64,000 bases of DNA from Paramacrobiotus metropolitanus (Eukaryota; Tardigrada; Eutardigrada; Parachela; Macrobiotidae): the NCBI RefSeq assembly GCF_019649055.1, contig NW_026570318.1, forward strand, positions 186,001 through 250,000. Direction: 5' to 3'. The notes under the pieces were generated by a model. It ran no database searches, was not told the DNA's origin, and saw only the letters and a program-made list of their open reading frames with translations. Of this stretch, positions 10,726 to 22,390 are shown one piece after another (the first letter of the stretch is position 1; every line of letters begins with the position of its first letter). A program made the translations under genes and the position numbers.

Positions 10726-11660
10726 CATTTCACGAGATTACTTGACCTGGCAATGCTGGCAGTGAGTATCTGTGTTGTTGATATTTAGTTGTCATTCGAT
10801 TAATGACCAGTGCATGTCAATACGTGAAAAAAGCGAAAGCTTAATCCTCAGCAGCCGGACGGCAGCATGCATGATGTGATGTGGTAGTAACCGTAACCTT
10901 CTGTAGTGATTATGACCTTGTATAGCGGTATATGCTGTACCTATATCTGGTAATAATTAAAATTAATCAATAAATATGCGAGCGAGAGTTCACGACCATG
11001 ATAAAAATTTGTTTTTGTGAGTCCCCGGTGCTGCAGTAAAAAAATTAATATAAATATAAATACGAATAACTTGTACTTACTCATTGCACAGTATGTGATA
11101 AATGCAACCTTTAAATTGTTGTCTGGTCACGCCCTCCTTGACCATGGAAGATGAAAATATTTTTTAAGCGTACTGCGACAGTACACTACCATTTTACGGA
11201 AAACGAAAATTTTCTGAATTTGGAGAGGGCCAATGGGCCCTTGTAATTGCAACTATTGCGCCTCGTAGTGTAGTGTTACAAGTGGCAGAAGCGTACAACG
11301 GTCCCGCAAAGGAAAGGTCAGACTGAAAAAGGCAAGCGGAAATAAAACGCAGTTTTATTCATAAGTGAAAAATAACATCGGAAGACAAAATCTGCGCGAT
11401 GGTAGTGCGCAGGGAAAAATCGAATATCAAGGAAAATTCATAAAATGCGATAATCACAATCATCGAAAAACACACGTGACTCGATCGGATATACCGATGA
11501 GGAAAGATCCGAAAAAGAGAAATACACGCGATGCGTCATCTACTGTGAAAGTAGTCTAGATTGCGATCTCGCTTTCCAAATTCGATATAAATTTGCTGTA
11601 AATTTACATATGTGTCCGGCAGCCAACGTTCTACATTTTGTGCTGTCTCACTTTTGGTAG
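10726..11660. other. No gene seen; upstream region of the membrane-protein gene
   Basis: One short open frame (11365-11559) of biased composition and no recognised domain. It ends at the pyrimidine-rich acceptor-like site before 11661. Confidence 0.4.
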
Positions 11661-11711
11661 AATATAACCGGCTGCGTATGGGATAACATCGCCTCCCCTT
11701 GGAAGTCATAC

Positions 11712-14121
11712 ATGCCGCAAACGGTCACTAATCCGGTTATCACAAGTCGAGAGCACTCTAATGCCGGTTACATCGGAACCTTCGCCACCGTCCTCATAAC
11801 CGTACTGCTGGGCGTCTCTGCTGCCTGCTCCGCTTGGGTCAACCGTCACTGGAGAGTTCCCCGCTGGACACAGCATCTCCGCAACTGTCGCCGCATCACG
11901 ACCTGGCTCGGCTACGGTACAACCTCCGGCGGCGCGGGTGATTTGGATTTTGATGAGGATCCGAAGACACCCGAGTGGCGAATGGTGGTGTTTAACATCC
12001 TTCTACTCTATGCCAGTATGTCTGTGTTTGTCGGGTTGTGGCTGGTGTTCTGCGCTTTGCCGGTGGTCATTCTGGTCGGTCTAACCATTGCCTTTGTGGG
12101 TCGACACTGCGGCGAAGAAGCTCTGTTCCCGACTACTGCCGTGTGCTTCTGTTTGCTTGCTGTGTATTGCATCGGCAGGATTTGGGGGTTATGGATGAAC
12201 AAGACGTATTTTATGCAGCTGCATGAGATTATCAGGTACGATGTGTTCGTGAAATTAAAGAACAAGATTTCTATCTAATATTACTCTCACTCCACGGAAA
12301 ACCAGTCACTTTCGATGGGGTTCACTGCGTCTGCATCGCTGCCAAAATTTAATTTTCAACGTCGACTCACTGTACTGACAGTTAATCGAAAACGAGGTAA
12401 ACGCAGCCGCTGGTCCGTGGGGTGAGCGTTACCCTGTGGACAGAGAATAGGGTCGCTCAGTTTCCTAAAATAATTACGTACGTAGGTTTCATTACGGAGA
12501 TAAACAGCTTTCTTTCAGAAGAGTCAAAATTATCACTTTTATGAAAATTTTAGTCATGAATTCTTATTTTCTCCCCAAGGAGTGCCACGGGAATGCGCCT
12601 TTTCGTGCAACCATTCGCGGCTTATCAGGAAGTGGCACACGAGACGGAAGCAGCGACCGATAGTTCGTTGCCCGCTAAGCTCGAGACGGCAACCGATCCT
12701 TCGTTGTCCGCTAAGCTGGAGGCGGTGTGGTCCTTATGGTTCACGATCATTCTGATGGTGATGCCGGCGCTTTACGCTGTGGCTAACCACTGCGTAGCGA
12801 CCCTTGAAGGACTGCCGGGCGATAGCGGCTGGATGGATCCGTTCTCTCTGCTTTTATTTTCATTGGCCAGTGGCCGTGGCGGATCGACATCTGCCTCTGG
12901 ACATTCTGCAAGCGGCTGGACATTCACCAATTGCACCGAGTGCTGTGACAATTACGCAACGGTATGAAGGCAGTAAAATGGCTGATTGGCATCGTTTCTT
13001 GGTTTCTGTGTCCTCAAGTTAACAAAATATCACTTATGGTGCTAGAAAGAGGCAGTTGGGTGAATGTAGGGTAACTGCATAATGCACATAGCCATTGCAT
13101 CAGTTCCAGCAGATTATCCTCAACTTATGCAGTAGAAATCTCTGTAGTCTTAAAAGCGTGGGTGTAGCCACCGCGTGTCCACACACTGCGACATAAACTG
13201 TCAATGCTTCCCAACGCCCCACTCACGCAGTACGTTTTAACACACCCTGCCTTAGTCCGTTGAGTAGATCAGGTCCATTTTCTTGCTGCTCTCTCTCAAA
13301 GCGGTGGTCTTCTTTTGGAACTACAGTAGTACTTACATGCTTTCTTAGGGAATGAGCCAAACCAACGCGATGCTGTCGTACTATATCGATTTACACCAAC
13401 CCCGTTGGACAACCAGGCATCCGGTTATTTTGGCGCTATTTAACACGGTCATCTCGCCCGTGACGGAACGTTTCTACATGGCGTGGATGGGGATCCTTGC
13501 GTGGGGTGTCGGGTTGCCAATGATTCTTTTGGGATTAACTGGAGCAGCATGTGGTGTTTGGCAATGCTTCCGCGGTCTAATCAGCGGCCTGTACCAGTGG
13601 ATCTGGTAAGCGATTTCAATATACCTATCACTATGAACTGCCTCTATTGCAAACGGTGCATACTGCATAGACCTAATGGTAACAAACACTAACGCCGTTA
13701 AATTCGGCCCGTCTTTCGACAATACGCATTCCCGTACAGGAAACCGAAAACGAACCAGGATGATCCGGAAGACCGCAAAGCGGAAACGACTAGCCCTGAT
13801 AAACCGGCTGTCCAGACAAAGAAGAGACCGTTCTGCGTGTGCGCTTTGTGGATGGGTATTGAACGCTACATCCTGGTGGTATTTTCTCGTTGTTTGTTCT
13901 GGACATTCATCCCGTTTCCGGTGCTGGTACTGATGGTCCCGGAACAGTTTTTGTTGCCAGTTTGGCTGCTGTTGTTGACAATCATCGAAGTGGGTCTCTA
14001 CGGCTGGGTGTGGAAAAACATCTGTTGGGGCTATCGAGAACTGCATACAGATTGCGGCGATCGCGCACACCCTGTGAAAGCTGAAGCGGAAGAAGACGAC
14101 GCATCGCTTTTGACAGCGTGA
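11712..14121 (+). CDS. Polytopic membrane protein, four exons, function unknown
   Basis: Exons 11712-12235, 12580-12961, 13349-13605 and 13740-14121 join through GT-AG introns of 344, 387 and 134 bp and close in frame as 514 aa. Each exon carries one or two long hydrophobic segments, for example LITVLLGVSAACSAWV, FVGLWLVFCALPVVILVGL, FTIILMVMPALYAVA, MGILAWGVGLPMILLGL and PFPVLVLMVPEQF, giving about 8-10 membrane spans. Exons 1, 3 and 4 look like loose repeats of a unit with a Pro in the middle of the second helix. The tail is acidic (EAEEDDAS) and probably cytosolic. No transporter or receptor signature is recognised. An extra 5' exon may lie at 8181-8396, with the first exon then starting at about 11661. 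Confidence 0.75.
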
Positions 14122-15556
14122 AAGCTGTCAAAGGTAACCAAATAGGCGTAAAGCTTTTAGCCCTGCGCTTGTTGATTCAGTCATGATCATTTATCATTCG
14201 CTTAACGTTCGTATTGAAGTATCGCCATACCACCAATACGTGGCGTACAGCTGCTTGCTTAAGATACAACAGTTACAGGTGATGTACTTGTACTGTACTT
14301 GTGCACTTTCGCATAGATTAGCCTATTTCAGATTGCACGGTTTATGTTTCTTTCGGCTCCGGCTCCATGTGGAACCTTCGGTTCCGGGTTGTTTTACGTC
14401 CGTTCGCGACGTTAGCAGCTGTAACCTAGCGTCGTGCGGTGACGCGTAAAAACTATCTGCCTTACGCGGATGCTTGCAACGGCTCAGACACATCAGTGAA
14501 TGGCAGGCCAGCTTATGCTGCCCGTGGATCTTTTTTTAGCGCTCAGACCGCCGACCGTTAGCAGGGTGGTCACGTCCTCGCGCGTACTCGACTCGATAAT
14601 TTTTTCGTTGCTGTACGTGACCAAAATGTAACCGCACAAAGATCTGAAGCAGTTTTCATCCTGCTAACGTACTGCTTATCTGACGCCGTGCACTTCTATG
14701 TACGGAGCTTCTACCGTATGCAATCTGAAATAGGCTATTGATTAGTGTTGTTCGTACGCCTGCATGCGTTCTTAATCGCAGTTATGTTATTAAAATACTT
14801 TATTGACAAGTTGTACAAGCTAAAAGCCATTTACACTTGAACTTGATAAACCAATTTAGAACAAAAAGAACAATTCTTCAAGCTGTTTAGAACACCCAAC
14901 CGTTCCCAGAACAGAAGCAGCGTTCCCACGCTGAATTATTTTATTACCTCTTCATCAGTGCTAGTACATGTTATTCGTACAATACAATAAAACACCATGA
15001 AAGAAGTATTAAGGATAGATTTTTGAACGGGCAAAACCTTACGGTGGACTGTTCATCCGTCCGGACTGCTTTGCCTGTTACAAATGTGGAACGTATAGGA
15101 CTTCTTTGAGAAACTATGGATTGATATGAAAAGTTAAAGTATTTAGGAATAAAGAACGGAATGATGACAGGCATCTCCTGTACTAACGCAATAGACTCTT
15201 GAAAATAAAAGCGTAAGTATTTATATCGAATTTTTGGACCCCATACACACGCAACAAAAGCAAAGAGTCTCATTAAGCCGTTATTGCTACTGCACTGTAT
15301 GCGACAAACGCCGGCAATGACATTAATTTATTATTATACAATAGCCGCAACTTGAAAATTTGTACATTGTATCGCGCATGAAAGGTATTTTAGTGATTTT
15401 ACTGTTTCGAAACGTAGCGAATCACAACTCTAACGACATCATCAAGGTGCGGACTAAAAACGTTTCGGCTGCAGTTGTAAAATAATGTATTGTACAAATG
15501 TATAGATACAGATACAAAAGTAAATGCATCGTAAATGTATGGTACAAACAACAGTC
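14122..15556. other. No gene seen
   Basis: Spacer between the membrane-protein gene and EF-hand copy 2. Short frames only; homology to the 1.4-kb region begins near 15385. Confidence 0.4.
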
Positions 15557-16150
15557 TTAGTTTAAGCTATAGTCAAACTCATGAGGCAAAATGAAACCGT
15601 CCCCGTCAACATCGATTTCTTTGTACCATTCCGGAATTTTTGCCAATGCTCCCCGCGGATGCCGAGTAAGAACCTTATCGGACAACTTCAGGAACGCTTT
15701 ACATTCGTCCACATCCAGTCTTTCATCGCCATTGAGGTCTGTAAAAGAACGCACACCGTATAAGGAAAACTGTACAAGCCCACACCTGATGGGGGTTCAG
15801 CAGTAGTGCATGAAGCTCCTTACGGGATACAAAAACATTTGAATGCAACAGCCAACGATTTTCTTACCGATGGTAGCGAACTTCTGCAGCGCGGTACTAT
15901 TGTACACAACATCCCGTTTGCCGCGGCCAATTCTCCCGACGCTCATCGTATTGGGCGGTCCACCGAGGCCACCTCGTCGACTGCACTGACTCTTCGGCTT
16001 GCATCCACCGTTGCAGTTGCAGCAGAAGATGTTGCACTTTCCCTTACCGCAACAGCCAAAATGACTATGGTCGCAGCATGCGGCGACCACTGTTATTCCC
16101 ACCATTGTAAGGACAAGGACCACCAAAACAGACCTGAGCGAGCCGGCCAT
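15557..16150 (-). CDS. Secreted Cys-rich EF-hand protein, copy 2 (intact)
   Basis: Exon 1 is 15868-16150 and exon 2 15557-15738, with a 129-bp GT-AG intron; the joined frame is 154 aa. Residues 1-24 are a signal peptide (MAGSLRSVLVVLVLTMVG). A Cys-rich segment follows (CCDHSHFGCCGKGKCN, FCCNCNGGC), then a Gly-rich stretch and RGKR, a likely furin site. Joining exon 1 (FATI) to exon 2 gives a canonical EF-loop (DLNGDERLDVDE) and a second loop (DVDGDGFILPHEF). A secreted calcium-binding protein is the clear prediction; its partner is unknown. The TATA box lies 103 bp upstream. It is a duplicate of 1559-2168 and the better preserved copy. Confidence 0.85.
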
Positions 16151-16252
16151 GATTGAGAATCAGTAAGACACCCTTTCGGTTAGGCAAAGTTGTTCCAGAA
16201 AGTTAATACGACTGCAGCAACTGTTACTGAGTTATGTAGTTAAAAACTGATG

Positions 16253-16259
16253 TTTTATA
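16253..16259 (-). promoter_or_regulatory. TATA box of EF-hand gene copy 2
   Basis: TATAAAA on the minus strand (within GTATATAAAACATC), 103 bp before the start codon, conserved in copy 1. Confidence 0.55.
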
Positions 16260-16500
16260 TACTTCTATACAAAATAGCCGCTGCTTCTGACGTTTACTCA
16301 TTGGAACGAGGACGTAAAGATTAAAAGATGCATACCGTACCATCGTTGTAATCGGTGCAACCGATGGAGATGCCTTGATAATGCCGAACCGCCAGAACCG
16401 GTATCAGATCGACTCATACATGTAGTGCGCAGGAACTCGGAGCATTCCAAGTAGAAACGATCTAATCACCCTGCTAATCATCAACTCAATTGCAAGCCAT

Positions 16501-19064
16501 GTAACATGTTTATCGATTAACTTCTGAAGTCGGATGAATCAACCAGGCACTTATTCTATACTCAAACAGCCAAATTTGGGACTATCGATCGGCCTGCTGA
16601 CATTAGCACTTGCATCTTGCGCATTTCCCAACAAAAACCATCGACCGATATCTCAAACGAACGAGGAAGAAATTTTAGGAATTTTGATACCAAAGAAGTT
16701 GTTTTTTATGTGGTCTAAGAGAAAATCGGCGCATCGTAGACATAGCACAGGATTCGAATCCACGGTAAATCGTATGGTTTGTTTACGACAGACTAAAACA
16801 GCTCGATTATCTCTTAGATCTCATACAGAATGATCTTTCTAGTATCGAAATTCTTGAAATGGTTTTCTCTTTCTTTTGAAATGTTGCTTGATGGTTTTCG
16901 TTGTGAAAATGCGCAAGGTACATGTGTTCAAATTTTTGCGCTTTTCCTTTTTATTGTTCATTATTCATTCATTTTTTTTGTCATTCGGTCTTGGACCGAA
17001 TGTAAGGCAATTTTGGCGTCCATTGTATTTATAAGAAATCCCGTTGTTGTGCTTCACTACAGTAAAATCTATGAGACTGAACATCTGCGAACATTGAACA
17101 CGGCTTTAGTCTTTACATTGACCTCTCGCCTAGGAACCGGCGCGTCTCGTAGACTATAACATAGGGGGGCCACCGCGAATATTGAACATCTGTGTAAAGT
17201 GAACATTGAACGCTTTACTCGGAACCGTACTAATGAAATGACTCTGTTCAGTCTGAACAAAGCCATAAAATTCGGCGGTGGTATGTGAGTACGATGGCAC
17301 AGAGAGAATAGCAAGCGCTAAAACCTGGCATATGCCACATTTTGGCACCACGTACAGAGTACAAGCGGATCATTGAGTTTTGTCACCTGGATATTCTTAA
17401 AACTATTGCCAGTACATGTCCAATTTCTCCTTTAAAGTGTCAGCACATGTAAGGAAGCTCCGGAATATAAAATTTCAAAAGGTCACATTGCATTTTACCG
17501 TTTGCGCAAAATACCACGAATACAATACAAAAGCGCATTTAAAATGCAAGCGCATTTAAAAGAATGGAGAAAGCGCATTCAAATTGCGATCGCGGCACTT
17601 CTAACTCTAGTAGAAGGCACACCGTTGAAGTCTGCCTTACGGTGCTTTATTTGATTAATTAAGTGCAGCTTATCGAGACGTTTTGCTATCAAGCGTCAAC
17701 ATTAGCAATTTAGCATCGTAGCAAAGTTTGCCCAGAGTCGGTACACCGCATTAATGGCTTAGTTTGTGAGAATTGTTACCATAGGGTAACACAAGCCAAG
17801 AAGTAAGTAAAGCTTCTGTTCAACACGAAGCAAAGCCGACACAATTGTTTTAAAAAATCGTTAATATAAAAGTTCACGATAGGTACTGATTTTGAAGTTA
17901 TTTAGTGTTTTTGGAGTAGCCGTACTTCAGCACAATAGCGCACCACAATATGTACTGTAAATATGTGCGCACGTACATGCATGGCTCAAAGACATTTCGT
18001 CGACTAACACTTCGTCGACCGACACCAAGGGTGGAGGATAGTGCAGATTTCGGAGAAACGGATCCCGATCTTGGTCGGCAGAACACGTGGCGAATTCCTT
18101 CTTTTGCGGCATTTCCAACGTCATTGTTCAGCAGCAGCAAAAACACCTGACACAACGTCAAACATCAGCAAGGGCTACAAGTATATACATTATTACATAA
18201 TGTATACAGTCCAAAAAATTAATAATGTAGTTTTGGATATAATCATTGCCGCTTTCCTGTAGTATAGCGTCATACAGCATGAACTGCTTATTTATTTCTG
18301 AATTATTAGTTTACGGCAGAGTGGCAATGGTGCAGATTTAAATTTGACATTATTAAGTGTGTGGGTGAACCGTCATTTCGTTGATGAAATTCGTCGACCG
18401 TCACCTCGTCGAACACGACGTCGAGCTGATGTTTCGCTAGACCGTCCTGGTATCCTTAAATTTTCTTATGTTGTTATGTTTCTTTTGTTTTCTTACGCTT
18501 TCTTATATTTTCTTATGTTTTCTGATCTTTTCTTATGTTTTTTGATGGTAGTCGCCCTCGTGACGGTTGACGGCCCTCGAGTGGGCCATAGCGAGTTCCA
18601 GATTCGGTTTTTTCCAGTTTCCTTTCTATTTCCGATAAATATTTCGCAACCATTCGCGTTAAAAGTGAAAGGGTATACCTAATCCGATGACAGTACCGGG
18701 TTTGACTGTTATAGCCAAATGATATAGTACTTTGTTATTGAATTTGACGAGATAAACCTTTTCGAATTGGTTCTGGCGTGCGGAAAATAATATTCTTGCA
18801 CTGTATGCATTACGACTTACGTTACCTGTTTCGGCTAACTTAGATCAAATGTTCTCTGTGATGCCACTGATTAGGCCACTCGTTTCTGCTGTTTGATCAC
18901 AATAATTTACAGCGATATCAATACTGCATGGTTACAAATATAAAATAGAAGCACTAATATTAAAACAAAATTAATGGTAATGGTGGTCATACTTTTACAA
19001 TCCTTTAATTATAAAACTTTTATTTCTCAATATGTATAAGGCGAGCATCCCTCAACAAAACTGA
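16501..19064. other. No gene seen; scattered simple repeats
   Basis: Short frames without domain signals. It contains clusters of TTCGTCGAC-type octamers (about 17993-18020 and 18375-18420) and a pyrimidine-rich run of TTTTCTTATG-like units at about 18466-18545. The 3' end of the LINE at 19065 adjoins it. Confidence 0.45.
17990..18420. repeat. Two clusters of TCGTCGAC octamers about 370 bp apart
   Basis: ATTTCGTCGACTAACACTTC followed by GTCGACCGACACC near 17995-18022, and ATTCGTCGACCGTCACCTCG near 18388-18410. Spacing of 16-18 bp within clusters suggests a decayed short tandem repeat or transposon end. Confidence 0.35.
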
Positions 19065-21650
19065 TCAAATGAAGAATTTGTCCCAATTAACATGGGAAGG
19101 GACAGTGCACAAAACACTCATCGCATTGCCACGCATAATCTCTAAACTTAAACGTTGAAACAAAAAAGTAGAACGGCTCTCGCCCGTCCTTAAAAACAAC
19201 TTTTTACCAATCTCTTTTAACGTAATAATGCCGGTCTCACACCAAGTGCCAAAAGTCTCGCATGCAAAGGGGACAAAATTACAGCGATCCATAAGCGACT
19301 TGTATTTTCCAATCTTCTCCCGGCAGGCCAGTTCAGCGGTAGCGCCAGCACACTTTGAAGTCGCGTCGATGTATGAATCCGCCATCGTGTCTCTGCAAGT
19401 GACGTCCCAAACTAACGGCTGTCCGCGGTACCACTTCCAACGCGTGGCTCCATCCGGGCGCTTTCCGTTTTCACGCAAAAAGCCAATGGGCTCCGGATAT
19501 GCTTCAATGCCGGCATTACATAGCGCTCGCAGTATGATATCGTTGATACCATTATGGCGTTCCCTTCTCCCGATGCACTTCTTGCAAGCTAGCCCATGGT
19601 ATCCGTTTTCCGCAACCTCTTTGCCACATCTCGCACACGAGTGCTGCTCTACGATCTTGGCGCCAAGCCATAGGCCAACAGAAATGCGGAAAGTCTGATC
19701 ATCCAGGAGGTTGCCGAATACTTTCGCGGGAAGGGCGTTAAGCCAGGCCCCGGCGTACTTCGTGCTGACTGCTCTCAGGCGAGCTTCGGTTCTTTTATCT
19801 ACACCAATAATATTCCACAACGTGTCCACATCCTTTTGGATTACCGCGTTATCCCAAACGCATTGGTGAACACGTGCCAGATCTAACGGCAGTTCTTCAC
19901 ACGCAGATTCCAGCTTCCAGTTTTGGCACGCATCGCTGACCAACTGTTCGCTGTTGCTGTTGAAGATCTGTGATGATAACTGACGAGTTGCAAACATGGA
20001 AGCCAAAAAGGCCGAAGGAGCCAATGCTTTTGCTCGTCGTACACCCAAACCTCCTTTGGCAACAGGAAGCGTTGCCTGCGTGTATACATGGCCATCCAGT
20101 TTGGTGTTGGTGATTTCTTCAAGGGCAACTTTGACGTGCAGGTCGAACTCATCAAGCAGTTCCGGCACTTTCCAACACGGGCTGCATCGCAACGTGTACA
20201 TAAGCTTCGGGATGGAAAGGCAATTCCGCAGGAGGTAAAATCCATGATGGGCGTTAAGTAATTGCAAGCGGTCTGTAAAAATTTTTAACGAAGCAATTTT
20301 CTGTTGCAGTAAGAGGGTTATGGCCTCATCAGTTAATGGTGCCCCAAGAAACGTTACCGTTTCAGGCTGCAAAACAATCGCACCAGGGGCAATTGAATGC
20401 AGCCTGTTCTTGGCCACCTCGCGTTCTTCAGAAGTACCACCGATCAGCAGCATTTCACACTTCGCGGGGTTCAATTCCAGTCCAGCGGCGTTGCTGGCGG
20501 CGATGATCGATGTCAGATCATCAGCCACTTCATCCACTGTTCCTCCTAAAGCACCGTTATCCAAGAAAAACACTCTCAGCTTCGAGGACAGGCCTATACA
20601 AAACAGTAGTGCAACGAGGCAGTAAAGCAACGGTCCCATAGGATCGCCCTACTGGATCCCCGTGGCGGATGACAAGTCCTCATCACTGCCACTGCAAGAC
20701 GAGACAGACGGTGCTCCATACACACTCTGGACGAACGGATAATATTCCGGGAAATGTTCGAGGACAGACTGTAACATAACATCACGCCGAACGGTGTTAA
20801 ACGCATTTCTGTAATCGATTTTAAAAAGAACCCGTAGGCCGTCGTGCTCGTCGTGAATGAAGCTCCTGACTGCGTTTACAGCTGCTTCTGCACCTCCGCG
20901 AGTACCGCATCCAACTTGGAACGGAGTAAATAGTTCATTTGCTTTCTTTCCACAACGTTTTGCAACAATTTTAGCTGCAAGCCTTCGTAAAACATTCCCC
21001 ACAGCAATCGGTCGAACTCCACCATCTTTCTTCGACAAGGCAATGAGGTTCGCGCCGAATAAAACAGGCCGTAACTCCTCTAGTAGTTTACCAGCCACGA
21101 TAAAATTCATCAGCTTACACAGTGCAGAACATAGCGGCGATTCGACGGCATCTTTACCATTCAGCATGTCCTTAATGTGCTGTGGACGTAGACCATCCAA
21201 ACCAACAGACGATCCACTTGGAAAACTAAAAACAGCACCGATAACTTCTGCAGCCGTGATGGCGGCGAATGTGGGTAAGTCGTTGGCTAGTGGGGTAGGA
21301 AAACACGTATCCTTGGGGGCGTCGGGATGCTTCGTGCGAAGAACCGCTAAGACTTCAGCGTCTATATTAAGCACGCTCTCTTCCGACGCTAACCGTGCAA
21401 CCGCTTTATGTACGGAACATTCATTGATGTATGATTCTACCATACGACGCAAGCGTTCTGCATCGTCTGTCGCACGCGGTCCGCCACGGGCGTTTAATGC
21501 GGGGGTGTTGCTTGGGGAAGGCCGAACTCCGCTTTCGAAGTCCCGTAGCTGCCGTCGGAAACGCCCAGTGAGAGTTTCTTTCTTCTTTGATGCGGTATCT
21601 CCTTCATTTTGGAATGCACGACGATGGATTGGGAATGCACGACATTTTGA
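19065..21650 (-). pseudogene. RLE-type LINE, older copy, 3' portion (RT and endonuclease)
   Basis: The same element class as 3462-6476. The reverse transcriptase starts at GDTASKKKETL (about 21640) and runs through FGANLIALSKKDGGVRPIAV to a GIQ block, where an in-frame TAG at about 20649 interrupts GIQ(Q)GDP. The catalytic box is FLDN (FFLDNGALGG) instead of YMDD, so reverse transcription would be dead. The C-terminus retains the knuckle (CARCGKE ... H ... C) and the nuclease signature (GKRPDGATR ... LVWDVTCRDT). Its 5' quarter is not upstream on this strand but inverted at 21885-22232. Confidence 0.9.
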
Positions 21651-21884
21651 TTATTTTTGACAGCGAAGATTATGTAATTATGGATGAATAATCTATAATC
21701 CTTGGATTATCTTCCTTGGATTATTCTTCTGTGATGTTCCTCGGGCTTTCAACGAAGTTACTTGGGGGGAATTCTAAATGAACCCCAAGTAATGTGGGTA
21801 CGTCGTTTCCTCGTTCATGGGCTGTTGTCATTTGTTGCGTAGAACTCTGTTTTCTGCCTTTGTACCCTTACTTACAGCATATTT

Positions 21885-22232
21885 ATGCCCACCCAATCGT
21901 TCTCCTGTTCGGGATGTGGCAAAGAGCTGCGTGGATGGGGCTCCTACAAGAATGCCTGCCCGAGAACCCTCTCGTCCACGCTGGTGCCAGTCACGGCCAG
22001 TTCCTCTGCCCCCTCTCAAGATACTGCCAGTGAACCATCACAATCCACCGCAGAAAACCTCATACATGTACTGAAGAACGCTAGGAAATCAGGGAAGATT
22101 AATAAAGGAATTCCCCGCGCAGCGCGTCCCCAAGCAGCGGAAACCTTCGCAAGAGCTGTTGAGCAGTGTGTGAAGGAACCTACCGTCTCTAATTGGACCT
22201 CGTTACTTTTGTTCGCCTCTGCGGTGCGGTTG
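21885..22232 (+). pseudogene. Inverted 5' part of the older LINE (zinc finger and basic region)
   Basis: The plus-strand frame begins near a finger-like CSGCGKELRGWGSYKNAC and continues through KNARKSGKINKGIPRAARPQ and NWTSLLLFASAV. It aligns with the LINE at 3462-6476 just N-terminal to where the minus-strand copy starts. The break falls between FASAV and GDTASK, so the two pieces are complementary halves of one element in opposite orientation. Confidence 0.8.
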
Positions 22233-22390
22233 ATGCGGTATCTCCTTCAGTTGCAAAGCACTGAGCATTATGAATATTTAATTCTTTGATGCGGTATCTC
22301 CTTCAGTTGCAAAGCACTGAGCATTATGAATATTCATAATGCTTAGCATTATGAATATTTAATTATAATATTCATAATGCTATGCAATAT
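22228..22390. repeat. Tandem 56-bp duplication and AT-rich palindromes at the LINE junction
   Basis: TTGATGCGGTATCTCCTTCA occurs at about 22229 and 22283, the same string as inside the minus-strand LINE near 21596. It is followed by GCATTATGAATATTCATAATGC, a perfect palindrome, and further AATATTCATAATGC copies. This looks like debris from a complex insertion. Confidence 0.7.

Larger units (their letters stand above)
15385..16500. repeat. Segmental duplication, copy 2 (partner 1393-2490)
   Basis: Homologous to 1393-2490 over the gene, its 3' flank and about 300 bp upstream, where both copies share ACCGGTATCAGATCG and CTCATACATGT-like stretches. The orientation is the same and the distance about 14 kb. 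Confidence 0.85.

Noticed and set aside
18466-18545. TTTTCTTATG repeats as a telomere-like or splicing-related array
   Set aside because: Degenerate pyrimidine-rich simple repeat with no fixed unit.
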